NCBI RefSeq assembly: GCF_905171765.1
Contig: NC_053394.1
Coordinates: 155,146,015 to 155,210,014, forward strand
From: Bufo bufo
Lineage: Eukaryota > Chordata > Amphibia > Anura > Bufonidae
DNA: 64,000 nt
Direction: 5' to 3'
Part shown: positions 45,146-55,747 of the stretch, piece after piece
Numbering within the stretch: the stretch's first letter is position 1
Layout of the letters: each line of letters opens with the position of its first letter
Position numbers and translations under genes: made by a program
The notes under the pieces: model-generated
The model's database searches: none
What the model saw: only the letters and a program-made list of their open reading frames with translations
Told to the model about the DNA's origin: nothing

Positions 45146-45565
45146 TGTGGGGTTTTGCTCTGGTAGACAGGCTAGCGGACGCAGTATAGAGACAATCATA
45201 AAGTCTTTAACTTAAACAGTTTGGTGTTTATTCACACATAAGGAAAAACAAAAATGACCATTCACAGTCTTAGTGTTTGCTCACACCATGCAATGTCCAT
45301 AGAACAAAATCTTCACCTGGTTTAGCAGTTTTCCACCCGCAGTCCCCAGCAGGCTTTAGGGTCCTGTTTCCCGACATGCGACTCTCAGCCCTTTAGCACA
45401 GCACAACTTCACAGGTCCCAAAACACAGAGATTCCCCAGCTTCTCTGTCAAAAAGACCCGGCCTGGAGCGTGGGGAGAAGCCACCCTCCCAGCACTTTGG
45501 CTACTCCCAGTAAGAGCCGGCCCAGATCGGCTTTACAGCCATACTAACAAAAAATAGTGTCGTCA
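45146..45565 (-). repeat. Gypsy 5' LTR
   Basis: 420 bp, from TGTGGGG to GTGTCGTCA on the plus strand. It differs from the 3' LTR by scattered substitutions and a 2 bp indel (AAAACAGAGA against AAAACACAGAGA), so the insertion is not recent. Confidence 0.85.
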
Positions 45566-45599
45566 GCTCCGATGTAGTGGTCCAGCCTACCCTGTCGGT

Positions 45600-45984
45600 G
45601 TCTGCCAAAGTGCACGGCAGCGCCAACGTGTGAAGCTGTAACTACGGTCAAGGACAATATATGTCCTTTGCGGTCTATTGGGTAAATGTGGGTCCTGCCC
45701 AGCCACACCAGCAACTTGGCCAGATGATGCCGCATCTGCCTCCACGTTCTCACGCCATTGGTCCTGCGACAATGTCCGCCTCTGCCTCCTCATCCTCCAC
45801 CGTGTCCTCAGCCTCCACAGCAGGGACAATTCACAGTGTTCCACCCGCATACCACATGTGCAGGGCACAGCGGTGTCACGCTGTTCTGCACCTAGTTTGC
45901 CTGGGTGAATGGAGTCACACAGGGGAGGAACTGCTCCAAGTCTTTCATCAAGAAATCTGGGTCCTCTGCCTCGTCTTCCTGTAG
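45600..45984 (+). pseudogene. Probable hAT-like transposase fragment
   Basis: From 45661 the frame reads MSFAVYWVNVGPAQPHQQLG, a Ser-rich stretch, then HTGEELLQVFHQEI. Upstream the same frame continues through a TGA near 45632 (AKVHGSANV, stop, SCNYGQGQY). I recall similar phrases from amphibian hAT-derived sequences, but no DDE motif is visible, so this is tentative. Confidence 0.35.
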
Positions 45985-46389
45985 CTCCTTTAGCTGCTCT
46001 TGCTCCTCCTCTCCTGTCACCTGTGTAGAAAAATCACCCATTTCTCTACACATTGCTTGTGCTCGAATGTCCTCCTCCTCCTCTAGTTCAGCCCCCACAG
46101 CACTTGTGGCCGTGAGATGTAGTCGCCGCGTCTCCTGTCCCCTGGCAAGCCAGATTTAGCAGCATCTGTTCCAGGACAGGAATCAGTGGAATGATGTTGT
46201 TCATCCTGTAGTCCTGGCGACTGAGAAGTGGCCTAGATCATCCATGGTGCCACACCAACACTTTGACAAACAAGAACTGTTTATTCTGGCTACCTGCTTC
46301 AGCTATTATTCTAATGCTGCCACCCGCCTGATGCCACACCTGCTGCCAGGTGCTGCTACTGTCAGCCACCATCTTCAGCTGGTACTGGT

Positions 46390-47690
46390 ATTGTCCCCCA
46401 CCTACCCACTCAGTTACTGGGCCACTCAGTGGTCTCCTCATGCTGCTGCCACTTCACCACTCTGTGGTCTCCATATGCTGCTGCCACATCACTACTCTGT
46501 GGTCTCCTCATGCTGCTGCCACCTCAACACTATGTCTTTGGGCCACTCTGTGGTCTCCTCATGCTGCTGCCACCTCAACACTATGTCTCTGGGCCACTCT
46601 GTGGTCTCCTCATGCTGCTGCCACATCACCACTCTGTGGTCTCCTCATGCTGCTGCCACATCACCACTAGGTCACTGGGTCACTCTGTGGTCTCCTCATA
46701 CTGCTGCCACTTCATTACTCTGTGTTCTCCTTATGCTGCTACCACATCACTACTCTGTGGTCTCCTCATACTGCTGCCACCTCAACACTGTCTTTGGGCC
46801 ACTCTGTGGTCTCATGCTGCTGCCACTTCACCACTCTGTGGTCTCCTCATGCTGCTGCCACCTCAAAACTATGTCTCTGGGCCACTCTGTGGTCTCCTCA
46901 TGCTGCTGCCGCTTCACCACTCTGTGGTCTCCTCATGCTGCTGCCATATCATTACTCTGTGGTCTCCTCATGCTGCTGCCACCTCAACACTATTTATCTG
47001 AACCACTTTGTGATCTCCTCATGCTGCTGCCACTTCACCACTCTGTGGTCTCCTCATGCTGCTGCCACCTCAACACTATGTCTCTGGGCCACTCTGTGTT
47101 CTTCTCATGCTGCTGCCACACCACTCTGTGGCCTCCTCATGCTGCTGCCATATCATTACTCTGTGGTCTCCTCATGCTGCTGCCACCTCAACACTATTTA
47201 TCTGAACCACTTTGTGATCTCCTCATGCTGCTGCCACTTCACCACTCTGTGGTCTCCTCATGCTGCTGCCACCTCAACACTATGTCTCTGGGCCACTCTG
47301 TGTTCTTCTCATGCTGCTGCCACACCACTCTGTGGCCTCCTCATGCTGCTGCTACATCACTACTCTGTGGTCTCCTCATTCTGCTGCCACTTCACCACTC
47401 TGTGGTCTCCTCATGCTGCTGCCACCTCAACACTATGTCTCTGGGCCACTTTGTGGTCTCCTCATGCTGCTGCCACCTCAACACTATTTATCTGAGCCAC
47501 TCTGTGGTCTGCTTATGCTGCTGCCACTTCACCACTCTGTGGTCTCCTCATGCTGCTGCCACCTCAACAGTATGTCTCTGGGCCACTCTGTGGTCTCCTC
47601 ATGCTGCTGCCACCTCACCACTATGTCATTGGGTCACTCTGTGGTCTCCTTATGCTGTTCCCACCCTCCGCACTTCATGACTGGGCCACT
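46390..47690 (+). repeat. CTGCTGCCAC-rich minisatellite, ~36 and ~56 bp units
   Basis: The basic unit is CACTCTGTGGTCTCCTCATG followed by CTGCTGCCACTTCACCA. A longer form adds ACCTCAACACTATGTCTCTGGGC. About 28 units in total. A ~215 bp block (46970-47180) is duplicated at 47185-47395. The 478-aa open frame and its overlapping frames are products of the repeat. Confidence 0.9.
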
Positions 47691-48477
47691 ATTTTGCCTT
47701 TTTGACATCATAATTTATTTGACCCTTCTTCTGATCTGTCAGAAGGAAGGAAAAATGAGACAATGTACAATGGATCCTATCTATGTAGCAGCTGTAAGGC
47801 CTGTATGGTCCCATCAGAAATGGCTTATGATTTGGTAGCCAAAAGCAGGAGTGGGTACAAAACACAGAAGACATGTAAATATTCTATTCACTTGTCATCT
47901 CTGTTTTGGATTCACTCCTGTTTTTTTGTCTTTAGCAATACTGATGGATTACTGACCAAATGCTGACCGAGTTAAGGCGAATTCTGAACAGACAGTATCC
48001 GTTTTTTGGGGGTTATTGTTCTGATCGATCTGAGGATGGGCAAAATAAACAGTGACGTCAACACAAACTTACTTCTGACACCCTCTCCACTGTGTTGGGG
48101 GGCTCTACTTGTATAAGCGTTTAATAGAACAGGTTCTGTAGACATCTATGTGGAATCAGCTGACGATGGTGTAAAAGGAGTGCGCTTCTTCTTGACACCG
48201 CAGCTGCCCAAATAAGTGAAGTGTGCAGTAATTCTAAGAGTGACGCCTGTCATGTGCATGTCATACTGACTCACGTATTGTTTCACTACCACAGCAAACT
48301 CCCTATGCGTGTTACTGCAAGGCACAGTGTTCTACATCACTATACAGGCTCTCTGCAGCCAGGAAGTAGCTGATTTTTAACGCAATTCTCCACAAATAAA
48401 TTTGGATCGAATCAAATCTTTTCGGAAAATTCGGCGAACCAACCAAATCGAATTTTTGAGAAATTCGCTCATCTCTA

Positions 48478-49090
48478 GGTGTGGGTTCTGGGACAACTCG
48501 CAGGTTAGTGGTATCCATTGAGGGCCATATTACTATATTAATATTGACAACTCTAATCAGAGAGGACATTTTAACCTAATTGACAACAGCTAACAATTTT
48601 CTGATAAACGTATGTTGTCTGGAGTTAGGGGCATAAACCTATATGAAAAGTGTAGGGAACATTATTAATAGAGCAGTCACATAACATAGTACTGTTAATA
48701 AAAGAAGCTAAAAACTGCCGGTATAAATAATACGTGGAGGTGGAGTATCCAACGCGAAAAAGAGACAAATGCTGTGTAAAAAAACATGGGCCAATAGCAA
48801 AGAATACATATGAGGGAGCATAAAGAAATAATAACTAAAACCAAAATGCGAAACCTCCTTAACTGGTTGAGATAACGTACAGCACTCCCTGCTGTGGTCT
48901 ACTCCTCCTAGATAATGGGGAAAGATCCTCTTTTTCCTGGAAAGGCACTAGCTCCTGATAAGGGATTCCATTCTTGACATAGAATCTTTGCCTCCTTTGG
49001 AGTTTGTGCCACTCTTTTAGAGCAATTTGTTGGTGATAAGTAATTTAATGGGAAATCCCCAACGGTATTTAAAGCCCTGCCTGTTTTTTT
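48478..49090. other. Intergenic, no gene seen
   Basis: No coding or RNA feature recognised. Confidence 0.5.
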
Positions 49091-49715
49091 TCAAATATTG
49101 CTCGTACGCCCCGCTGTGCCCCCTTGCTGTTTTCCCGCCCAGTATGTTAATACTGAGCATCGGTACAGAGAGGAGGAGACGCCAGGGTTTCTCAATGGGC
49201 GTCTCCTTCTCCCTGGCTGTGCCGCGGTCCAGTCACAGCCAGGGAGAAGGTGAGTTGTTTTTCTCCTTGGCTGTGACGCTCTCCGCTGCGATTGGACCCT
49301 TCTCTCCTGCTTCGCTATATCTGTCTTTTTCACAGGAGCCCAGAATTGTACACAGTACTCCATGTGTGGTCTGACTGGTGATTTGTAAATTGGCAGGACT
49401 ATGTTCTCATCACGGGCATCTATGTCCCTTTTGATGCAACTCATAATCTTATTGGCCTTTGCAGCAGCTGCCTGACGCTGGTTTCTACAGCTTAGTTTGC
49501 TGTCCACTGAAATTCCTAAGTCCTTTTCCATGTCAGTGTTACCCAGTGTTTTACCATTTAGTATGTACTGGTGACTTGCATTATTCCTTCCCATGTGCAT
49601 AACCTTACATCTGTCAGTGTTAAATCTCATCTGCCGCTTCTCTGCCCAAGCCTCCAATCGATCCAGATCCATCTGCAGTCGTATATTGTCCTCTTTTTTG
49701 TTAATTACTTTACAC

Positions 49716-49862
49716 CAAGGATGCCCAACCTGCGGCCCTCCAGCTGTTGCAAAACTATAACTCCCAGCATGCCCAGACAGCCTACAGCCATCAGCCTACA
49801 GCAGGGCATGCTGCGAGTTGTAGTTTTACAACAGCTGGAGGGCCACAGGTTGGGCATCACTG
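49716..49862. mobile_element. hAT-type MITE inside CR1, 147 bp
   Basis: Flanked by a perfect 8 bp direct repeat CTTTACAC (49708-49715 and 49863-49870). Ends are CAAGGATGCCCAACCTG and, in complement, CAGTGATGCCCAACCTG. The interior GGCCCTCCAGCTGTTG with its complement CAACAGCTGGAGGGCC makes nearly the whole element a hairpin. Confidence 0.9.
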
Positions 49863-49902
49863 CTTTACACAGTTTAGTGTCATCTACAAACAGTGATATT
49901 GT

Positions 49903-50385
49903 CATGATGCGCTCTGTGCCTGGTTCCAGGAGGCGGGCACGGCCGAGGCGCGCTCGCGTCATCAGCGCACCCGGCGTCGCCCGTTCCCGTGGGAACCACA
50001 CTGGGACTGAGTGCCGAGCTGATCACTTGGTGCTCGGCTGTATGGGCTGCATTGGAACTCAGGAGTCATGTGACGCTGGCCACGTCACATGACTCCACTA
50101 GTGCACTATTTAAACAGGCAATCTGCTGGTCACAGATTGCCTGTTATTGAGGTTCTTTCTGCATGATACTCACCTGGTTTGTTTGTTCCTGCTTGGCTTC
50201 CGATTTCCCGTCCATCTCATCCTCTGGTCTTGGCGTGCTCTCCTGGTTTGACTTCGGCTTGTCCTGACAATTCTCTGCTTGCTCCTCTGGTACCTTTTCT
50301 GCTCTCTTGGTTTTGACGCGGCTTGCTTGACCTTTCTGTTTATGTGTTGTTTGTCTTCCCTGCACTATCCTAGCTAAGGGTTATT
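49903..50385. mobile_element. Insertion in CR1, probably a solo LTR
   Basis: A GC-rich segment that interrupts the CR1 reading between FVDDTK and GVPQG. It starts TGTCATGATGCGCTC. CACTATTTAAAC near 50103 could be a TATA-like box, followed by AGGCAATCTGCTGGTCACAG in direct and inverted copies, then a T/C-rich half. The right boundary is uncertain (50365-50385) and no target duplication was found. Confidence 0.45.
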
Positions 50386-51129
50386 AAGATCATTAATAAA
50401 TATATTGAAGAGAATAGGGCCAATACTGACCCCTGAGGTACCCCACTAGTGACAGTGACCCACTAGTGACAGTGACCCAATATGTAGCATTATAACTACC
50501 CTCTATTTTCTATCACGGAGCCAGTTACTTACCCACATACACATCTTCCCCCAGTCCAAGCATTCTTATTTTATGTACTAACCTTTTATGTGGCACAGTA
50601 TCAAATGCTTTGGAGAAGTCAAGGTATATGACATCCACTGACTCACTGAAGTCTAAAACATACCTCTTCATAAAAACTGATTAAATTACTTTGACAGGAC
50701 CAATCACTCAAGAAGCTTAGCTGATACGGTGTTATACTCTTATTTTCATTAAGATACTCCAGAATAGCATCTCTTAGAAAACCCTTAAACTGTTTACCAG
50801 TACAGATGTTAGACTTACCAGTCTATAGTTTCCTGTCCCTGTTTTTGACCCCTTTTTGGATATTGGCACCACATTTGCTAAGCTCCAATCCTGTGAATCA
50901 CTCCCAGTCATTATATTGTCCTTAAATATCAGAAATAAGGGTCTGTCTGTTACATTACTCAATTTTCTTAGGATACGGGGGGAGGGAAGTGGGGGGGGGG
51001 GCATGCCATCTGGATCTGGTGATTTGTCTATTTAAATCTTTTTAAGAAGCTGCTTCACTTCTTCCTGGGTCAGACAGGGCACTTTTAATGGGTAGTTTAC
51101 TTTGACACTCATCATTCTGTAAGGGACCA

Positions 51130-51510
51130 ACACTTTAGCTGAGGATAGGTCATCAATATAAAAAAGTCAACTCCTTTATTTCTCAATATATGTTGCTATT
51201 TTGTATATATGGACACTACACAGTACCACTTCTCTTGTCCTGTCTATTAATGTATTGGTGTAATTCTCAGTTTGTGTGCTTATTCTTTATATATGGACAC
51301 TGTATACAGGATGTAATTCTCAAATGCTGCTCTTATTCTGTATATATGGACACTGCACAGTACCACTTCACTTGTCTTGTATGCTGGGTGTGATTGTCAG
51401 TATCTGCTCTTATTCAGTATACATGGACACTGCACAGTACCACTTCTCTTCTCCTGTATACTGGGTGTAATTCTAAGTGTCTGTTCCTATTCTGTAGATA
51501 TGGACACTGC
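51130..51510 (+). repeat. ~76 bp tandem repeat, with related units at 57020-57260
   Basis: The unit contains TATATATGGACACTGCACAG, TACCACTTCTCTTGTCCTGTA and TGTAATTCTCAGTGTCTGC. Copies occur near 51208, 51293, 51348, 51425 and 51500. Related units follow at 54470-54520 and 57020-57260. Insertions between 51511 and 57019 appear to have split one array. Confidence 0.8.
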
Positions 51511-51784
51511 AATGGTGGTTGTAGTGGTTACTCTCTGACGCTCCCCTGAGCCTTGCAATGATGGGAAGGGCGCACCTTTCTTCCCTTTGGGTACACCCTG
51601 ATTTTTGGGCTTCTCCTGCCTAATGGTGATAAATGGTGGGGATCCTTGGCAGCTGCAGATGTCGGTGCAATGTAGTGGATCAGGAAATAATAAGGCCACG
51701 TTAACAGAAAATTCTTTACTGAAGTGCCAAATTCAAGTACATCAGTCAGTTTCAGCTTACATTTCACCCGGCTGCAGTAGTAGT
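51511..51784. other. Left flank of an insertion in the tandem array
   Basis: GGACACTGCA at about 51500 recurs at about 54470 (GGGACACTGCATATAC), so the DNA between may be an insertion flanked by a direct repeat of ACACTGCA. No ORF with a recognisable domain. Confidence 0.4.
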
Positions 51785-52631
51785 CAGGGCCGGTACAAGG
51801 CAGGGGCCGAAGGAGCGGGTGCCCTGGGCGCTACCATTTGCGGACAGGAGGGGGGCGCAGGTGAAGTGCCAGCCACGGCCCCCCCTACATCATGCTGTGC
51901 CCCCCCAACTAAAATGACCCCCCCCCCCAAGTGAGCAGCCGCCGCCGGGCACAGGGAGATGAGCGCTTCCATTGCGCTCATCTCCATTGTAAACTGTCTG
52001 TGCCAGCCAGCGGAGGTGCAGGGGAGGGAGAGGCGTGTCCCTTCCCTTTCCTCTGATAGGCTGCAGGCAGGCACCGAAGTGGAGGAGAGGCCCCGCCCCC
52101 TAATTACTCCTGTTTACCTTTCTAAAGCTAAAGGACCTTTGATGATGTCATCACAGGTCCTGTAAGGGAACTGCACAGTGTAAAGTGTAGTTCCCAGGTT
52201 AGAACAGTGCATCTGCCAGGACCTGTGATGACATCATCTTCAACATCACAGGTCCTGCAGAATCTAGCAAAGGAACTGCACCAAAAATGGTGTAGTTCCT
52301 AGGTTTCAAAGGTACATCTGCCAGGACCTGTGATGACATCATCACAGGTCCTTCAACCCCTAACAGCAAGTATTAAAAGTTCACAAGCAGCTCTGTATTG
52401 ATCCATACAGACTGGAATGGAGAGGTAAGAGGAGGTCCTCCACTTTTCATCATTTACCCCCCCCCCCCTCCATGCCCTGTTTTTACTCATTGCTCACTCA
52501 TGTATACTACTTCAGACAGTTACCACTACCTCATGTACCTCACAGTGACTATAATGCATAACTGACCACATATTTCTATAAACACTGCATCTACAGTATT
52601 ATACCTTCTATGTGTCACATCAATACACTGC

Positions 52632-52673
<42 letters not shown>

Positions 52674-53781
52674 TACATGCACACACTGCATATATTACAC
52701 AGTATTATACATGCAATATGTACAGATATATAGTATATACCGCAGTGCACTGATATGTGAGGTATGAGGTATAATAGATGCTGTGTGTACAGATATCAGT
52801 ACACTTCTGTATATACTATATATGTGAGGTACGAGGTATAATAGATGCAGTGTGTACAGATATATAGTATATACAGCAGTGTACTGATATGTGAGGTACG
52901 AGGTGTCAATACACTGCTGTATTTACTATATACCTGTACACACTGCATCTATTATACCTCGTACCTCACATATTACACTACTGTATATACTGTATACACT
53001 GCATATATTATACCCCGTACCTCACATATCAGTACACTGCTGTATATACTATATACCTGTACACACTGCATCTATTATACCCTGTACCTCACATATCAGA
53101 ACACTAGGGAATATACTATATACCTGTACACACTGCATCTATTATACCGCGTACCTCACATAACTGTACACTGCTGTATATAATATACATCTGCATCTAT
53201 TATACCTCTTTTGTGTGCCAGGGCTGTTTTGTAATCCCATTCCGGCCCTGATGGCATAAATTATAAAACGCAGCAGCAAGAATAGTTCATGGAACAAAGG
53301 GAGGGGCTATAAAAGGGGAATGGGGGCCCAATTTAGATTCCTGCTATGGGGCCCAGTGATTTTTATGTACGCCCCTGGCTGCAGGCACTAGGCCGGCAGC
53401 CTATCAGAGGCCGGCGCAATGACGTCATCGTGCCGCCTGAGCCTTACATTACAGCGTGGGACACAGGAAGAGGCTGCATCGCATCGCTGACACTTAGGTA
53501 AGTATAAGTGTTTTTTTTTTGTTTTTTTTTACAATAGTGTTACTGGCACATTGGGGGGGCTTATTACAAAACTGGCACATGATGATGGGGGGGACTTTAT
53601 ACTGGCACATGATGATGGGGGGGAACTTTATAGTGTCTGTGACTTTCAAAGTCCCACAGTCCTTTGTTCTATTGCTTTAAGTATATTCTTGTTTTGAAAC
53701 AACATTGATTCTTTCTTAAAAACGGGGGGGCGCAGTTTGCCATCTTCGCCCTGGGCACCAAATGGCCTTGTCCCAGCCCTG
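51785..53781. mobile_element. hAT-like non-autonomous element with perfect 8 bp duplication
   Basis: Ends are CAGGGCCGGTACAAGGC and, in complement, CAGGGCTGGGACAAGGC, flanked by GTAGTAGT on both sides (51777-51784 and 53782-53789). No transposase. The interior near 51870-52075 and 53375-53640 matches the interior of the 22016-24548 element (CCCCCCTACATCATGCTGTG, GGGAGATGAGCGCTTCCATT, GGTAAGTATAAGTG, GGCACATGATGATGGGGGG). The two matching parts are separated by unrelated DNA at about 52080-53375, which contains foldback and microsatellite sequence. Confidence 0.85.
52690..53200. repeat. ~62 bp minisatellite with an orientation switch
   Basis: Units of GTACACACTGCATCTATTATACC with TACCTCACATATCAGTACACTGC run in one orientation at 52915-53200. 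Their reverse complement (GTGAGGTACGAGGTATAATAGATGC) runs at 52755-52910. The switch is at about 52910-52920. A (TA)n/(CA)n tract lies at 52637-52675. Confidence 0.8.
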
Positions 53782-53789
53782 GTAGTAGT

Positions 53790-54470
53790 AGTATTAACAG
53801 GCATAGTTGTCTCTTTGGAGCAATTCTCCTCATGCTGCATTTCTCTAGCTGGTTTTAGCATAAACTTCCAGGAAATGGGGTTCAACACGTCTCATTTTCT
53901 TTATGCAAATGCAACCACAGAGCGCTCCCAATGTCAGGCTAAGTCCTCATCATTTTTATAGGTTGCCCTACTCACAATATACATTTCCATAAATGTCCTC
54001 TATGGGATGTGGATATTTTCCTTTAAGCAGGTGGCCAGTCTGCTTCTCAGGTGTGTCCAAGCACTGTAGGACTTATTCTCCCAGACCCTTGGTTATGTAG
54101 ACTCAAAAGTCGTATTCACACAGCTTCTGCCCACAGGACTTTTACTTGCACCTCCTCTTTTGCCTCTGTCATACTCCTCAAATAAATCTTTTGCTATTTC
54201 CTCCACTTTTCTCTAGGTTTTGCTTCTCCCTGGGTGGTTTAATCCTGTGCTAGTTTCAGCTACATCTACACTCACCAATGACTAGACCCTGTCTGGTTCT
54301 AGACTATTCTAACTTCTCCTCCCTTTAAGGAGGCAATACAGCACCACCTAGTGGTGACTATAAATACCTATTACACAGTAAAATGCATAGATACTGTACA
54401 CAGTAAAGCACATTTTTGACCTAATAGCATACGTACAAGAAAGGCACATCAAAACCCTTTTGTAGTGGGA
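53790..54470. other. Unclassified, no gene seen
   Basis: Mostly unique sequence with CT-rich stretches. It could be the right part of the insertion that begins at about 51511, since both ends abut a GGACACTGCA motif. Confidence 0.45.
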
Positions 54471-54524
54471 CACTGCATATACTTAGTGTATTTATCAGTA
54501 TCTGATATTATTCTGTATTAGGGC

Positions 54525-55660
54525 TGCACGATATGGGAATTTTGTACGATTGCGATTAGGGCCCTAAAAATTGCGATAACGATATGCGATGCGATATTTT
54601 AAAGGAATTGTGCTAGAGGTCTATTTGCTTGGATTTTCCCATATGAGCCGCTGACGCGGCTGGGTATGACATAGTTATGGGGGATCTGTGGATGGCACTG
54701 TTATGGGGGATCTGTGGATGATGCACTGTTATGGGGGATCTGTGGATGATGCACTGTTATGGGGGATCTGTGGATGATGCACTGTTATGGGGGATCTGTG
54801 GATGATGCACTGTTATGGGGGATCTGTGGATGATGCACTGTTATGGGGGATCTGTGGATGGCGCTGTTATGCGGGGGATCTGTGGATGGCGCTGTTATGC
54901 GGGGGATCTGTGGATGGCGCTGTTGTGCGGGGGATCTGTGGATGGCGCTGTTGTGCGGGGGATCTGTGGATGGCGCTGTTATGCGGGGGATCTGTGGATG
55001 GCGCTTTTATGCGGGGGATCTGTGGAGGACGCTGTTATGCGGGGGATCTGTGGAGGACGCTGTTATGTGGGGGATCTGTGGAGGACGCTGTTATGTGGGG
55101 GATCTGTGGAGGACGCTGTTATGTGGGGGATCTGTGGAGGACGCTGTTATGTGGGGGATCTGTGGAGGACGCTGTTATGTGGGGGATCTGTGGAGGACGC
55201 TGTTATGGGGGATCTGTGGAGGACGCTGTTATGGGGGATCTGTGGAGGACACTGTTATGGGGGATCTGTGGAGGACACTTATGGGGGACCTGTGGATGAC
55301 GCTGTTATGGGGGATCTGCGGATGGCGCTGTTATGTGGGGGATCTGTGGAGGACGCTGTTATGTGGGGGATCTGTGGAGAACGCTGTTATGGGGGATCTG
55401 TGAAAGACGCTGTTATGGGGGATCTGTGGAGGACACTGTTATGGGGGATCTGTGGAGGACACTTATGGGGGACCTGTGGATGACGCTGTTATGGGGGATC
55501 TGTGGAGGACACTTATGGGGGACCTGTGGAGGACGCTGTTATGGGGTGGATCTGTGCTATGACACATAGGGCCATGAGGGGGGCCAGCATAAGACACACA
55601 TATAGCATCTTATGCTGGTCCCCCTCATGGCCCTATGTGTCCCCTCATGTGTCCTAAACT
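54525..55660 (+). repeat. hAT-like end followed by a 28-30 bp minisatellite
   Basis: TAGGGCTGCACGATATGGGAA at 54525 resembles a widespread hAT-type terminus. From 54670 to 55550 the unit GGGGGATCTGTGGATGATGCACTGTTAT, then a GAGGACGCTGTTAT variant, repeats about 30 times. It ends in a short palindrome (GGGCCATGAGGGG / CCCCTCATGGCCC, 55565-55640). The same unit is seen near 24190-24290. Open frames in all three phases are artefacts. Confidence 0.8.
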
Positions 55661-55747
55661 GCGCACATAACTCTCCTATTGATAAAATGGCCAGCCTCTG
55701 TACTCACTTTCACTATGAATGCACGGTAGCGAGCGACCTATTCTGTA

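Larger units (their letters stand above)
42476..45565 (-). mobile_element. Gypsy-type LTR retrotransposon, deleted
   Basis: Two LTRs in the same orientation bound gag and pol remnants read on the minus strand. LTRs start TG and end CA. Just inside the 5' LTR (plus 45120-45145) the minus strand reads TTGGTGGAGGATGCGTG, which is where the primer binding site should lie; I could not assign the tRNA. Protease, zinc knuckle and integrase are not seen. The flanks (GCATC left, GCTCC right) do not form a clean target duplication. Confidence 0.85.
45566..48477 (+). mobile_element. hAT-like element, right part
   Basis: Right terminus near 48430-48477: GAATTTTTGAGAAATTCGCTCATCTCTA, which I recognise as the end of an amphibian hAT family (inverted form TAGAGATGAGCGAATTTC). 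The fragment at 45600 and the minisatellite precede it. The left terminus was not found; a Gypsy element interrupts the left part. Confidence 0.5.
49320..51010 (-). pseudogene. CR1-type LINE reverse transcriptase fragment
   Basis: Read on the minus strand, the order is: ANVVPISKKGSKTGTGNYRLVSLTS (about 50800-50890), an eroded middle with GVPQGSVLA near 50430-50455, FVDDTK near 49880-49900, then the thumb LDRLEAWAEKRQMRFNTDRCKVMHMG, EKDLGISVDSKLS and RPHMEYCVQFWAP down to 49320. These are the CR1 RT blocks in order. The FADD box is FVDD here, with Asp-Asp kept. Several stops lie between 50440 and 50770. Two insertions split it: a 147 bp MITE and a ~470 bp LTR-like segment. No endonuclease domain, so it is 5' truncated. 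Confidence 0.8.

Noticed and set aside
46244..47838. Long overlapping open frames of 478, 257, 192 and 190 aa
   Set aside because: They are translations of the CTGCTGCCAC minisatellite in several phases; there is no protein-like composition.
53646..53961. 80- and 74-aa frames near the right end of the hAT-like element
   Set aside because: No conserved domain, and they cross the transposon boundary at 53781, so they are unlikely to be genes.
54787..55569. Open frames up to 222 aa with GDLWRTLLCGGSVEDAVM repeats
   Set aside because: A 28-30 bp tandem repeat without stop codons gives open frames in all three phases; no start, splice or domain evidence.
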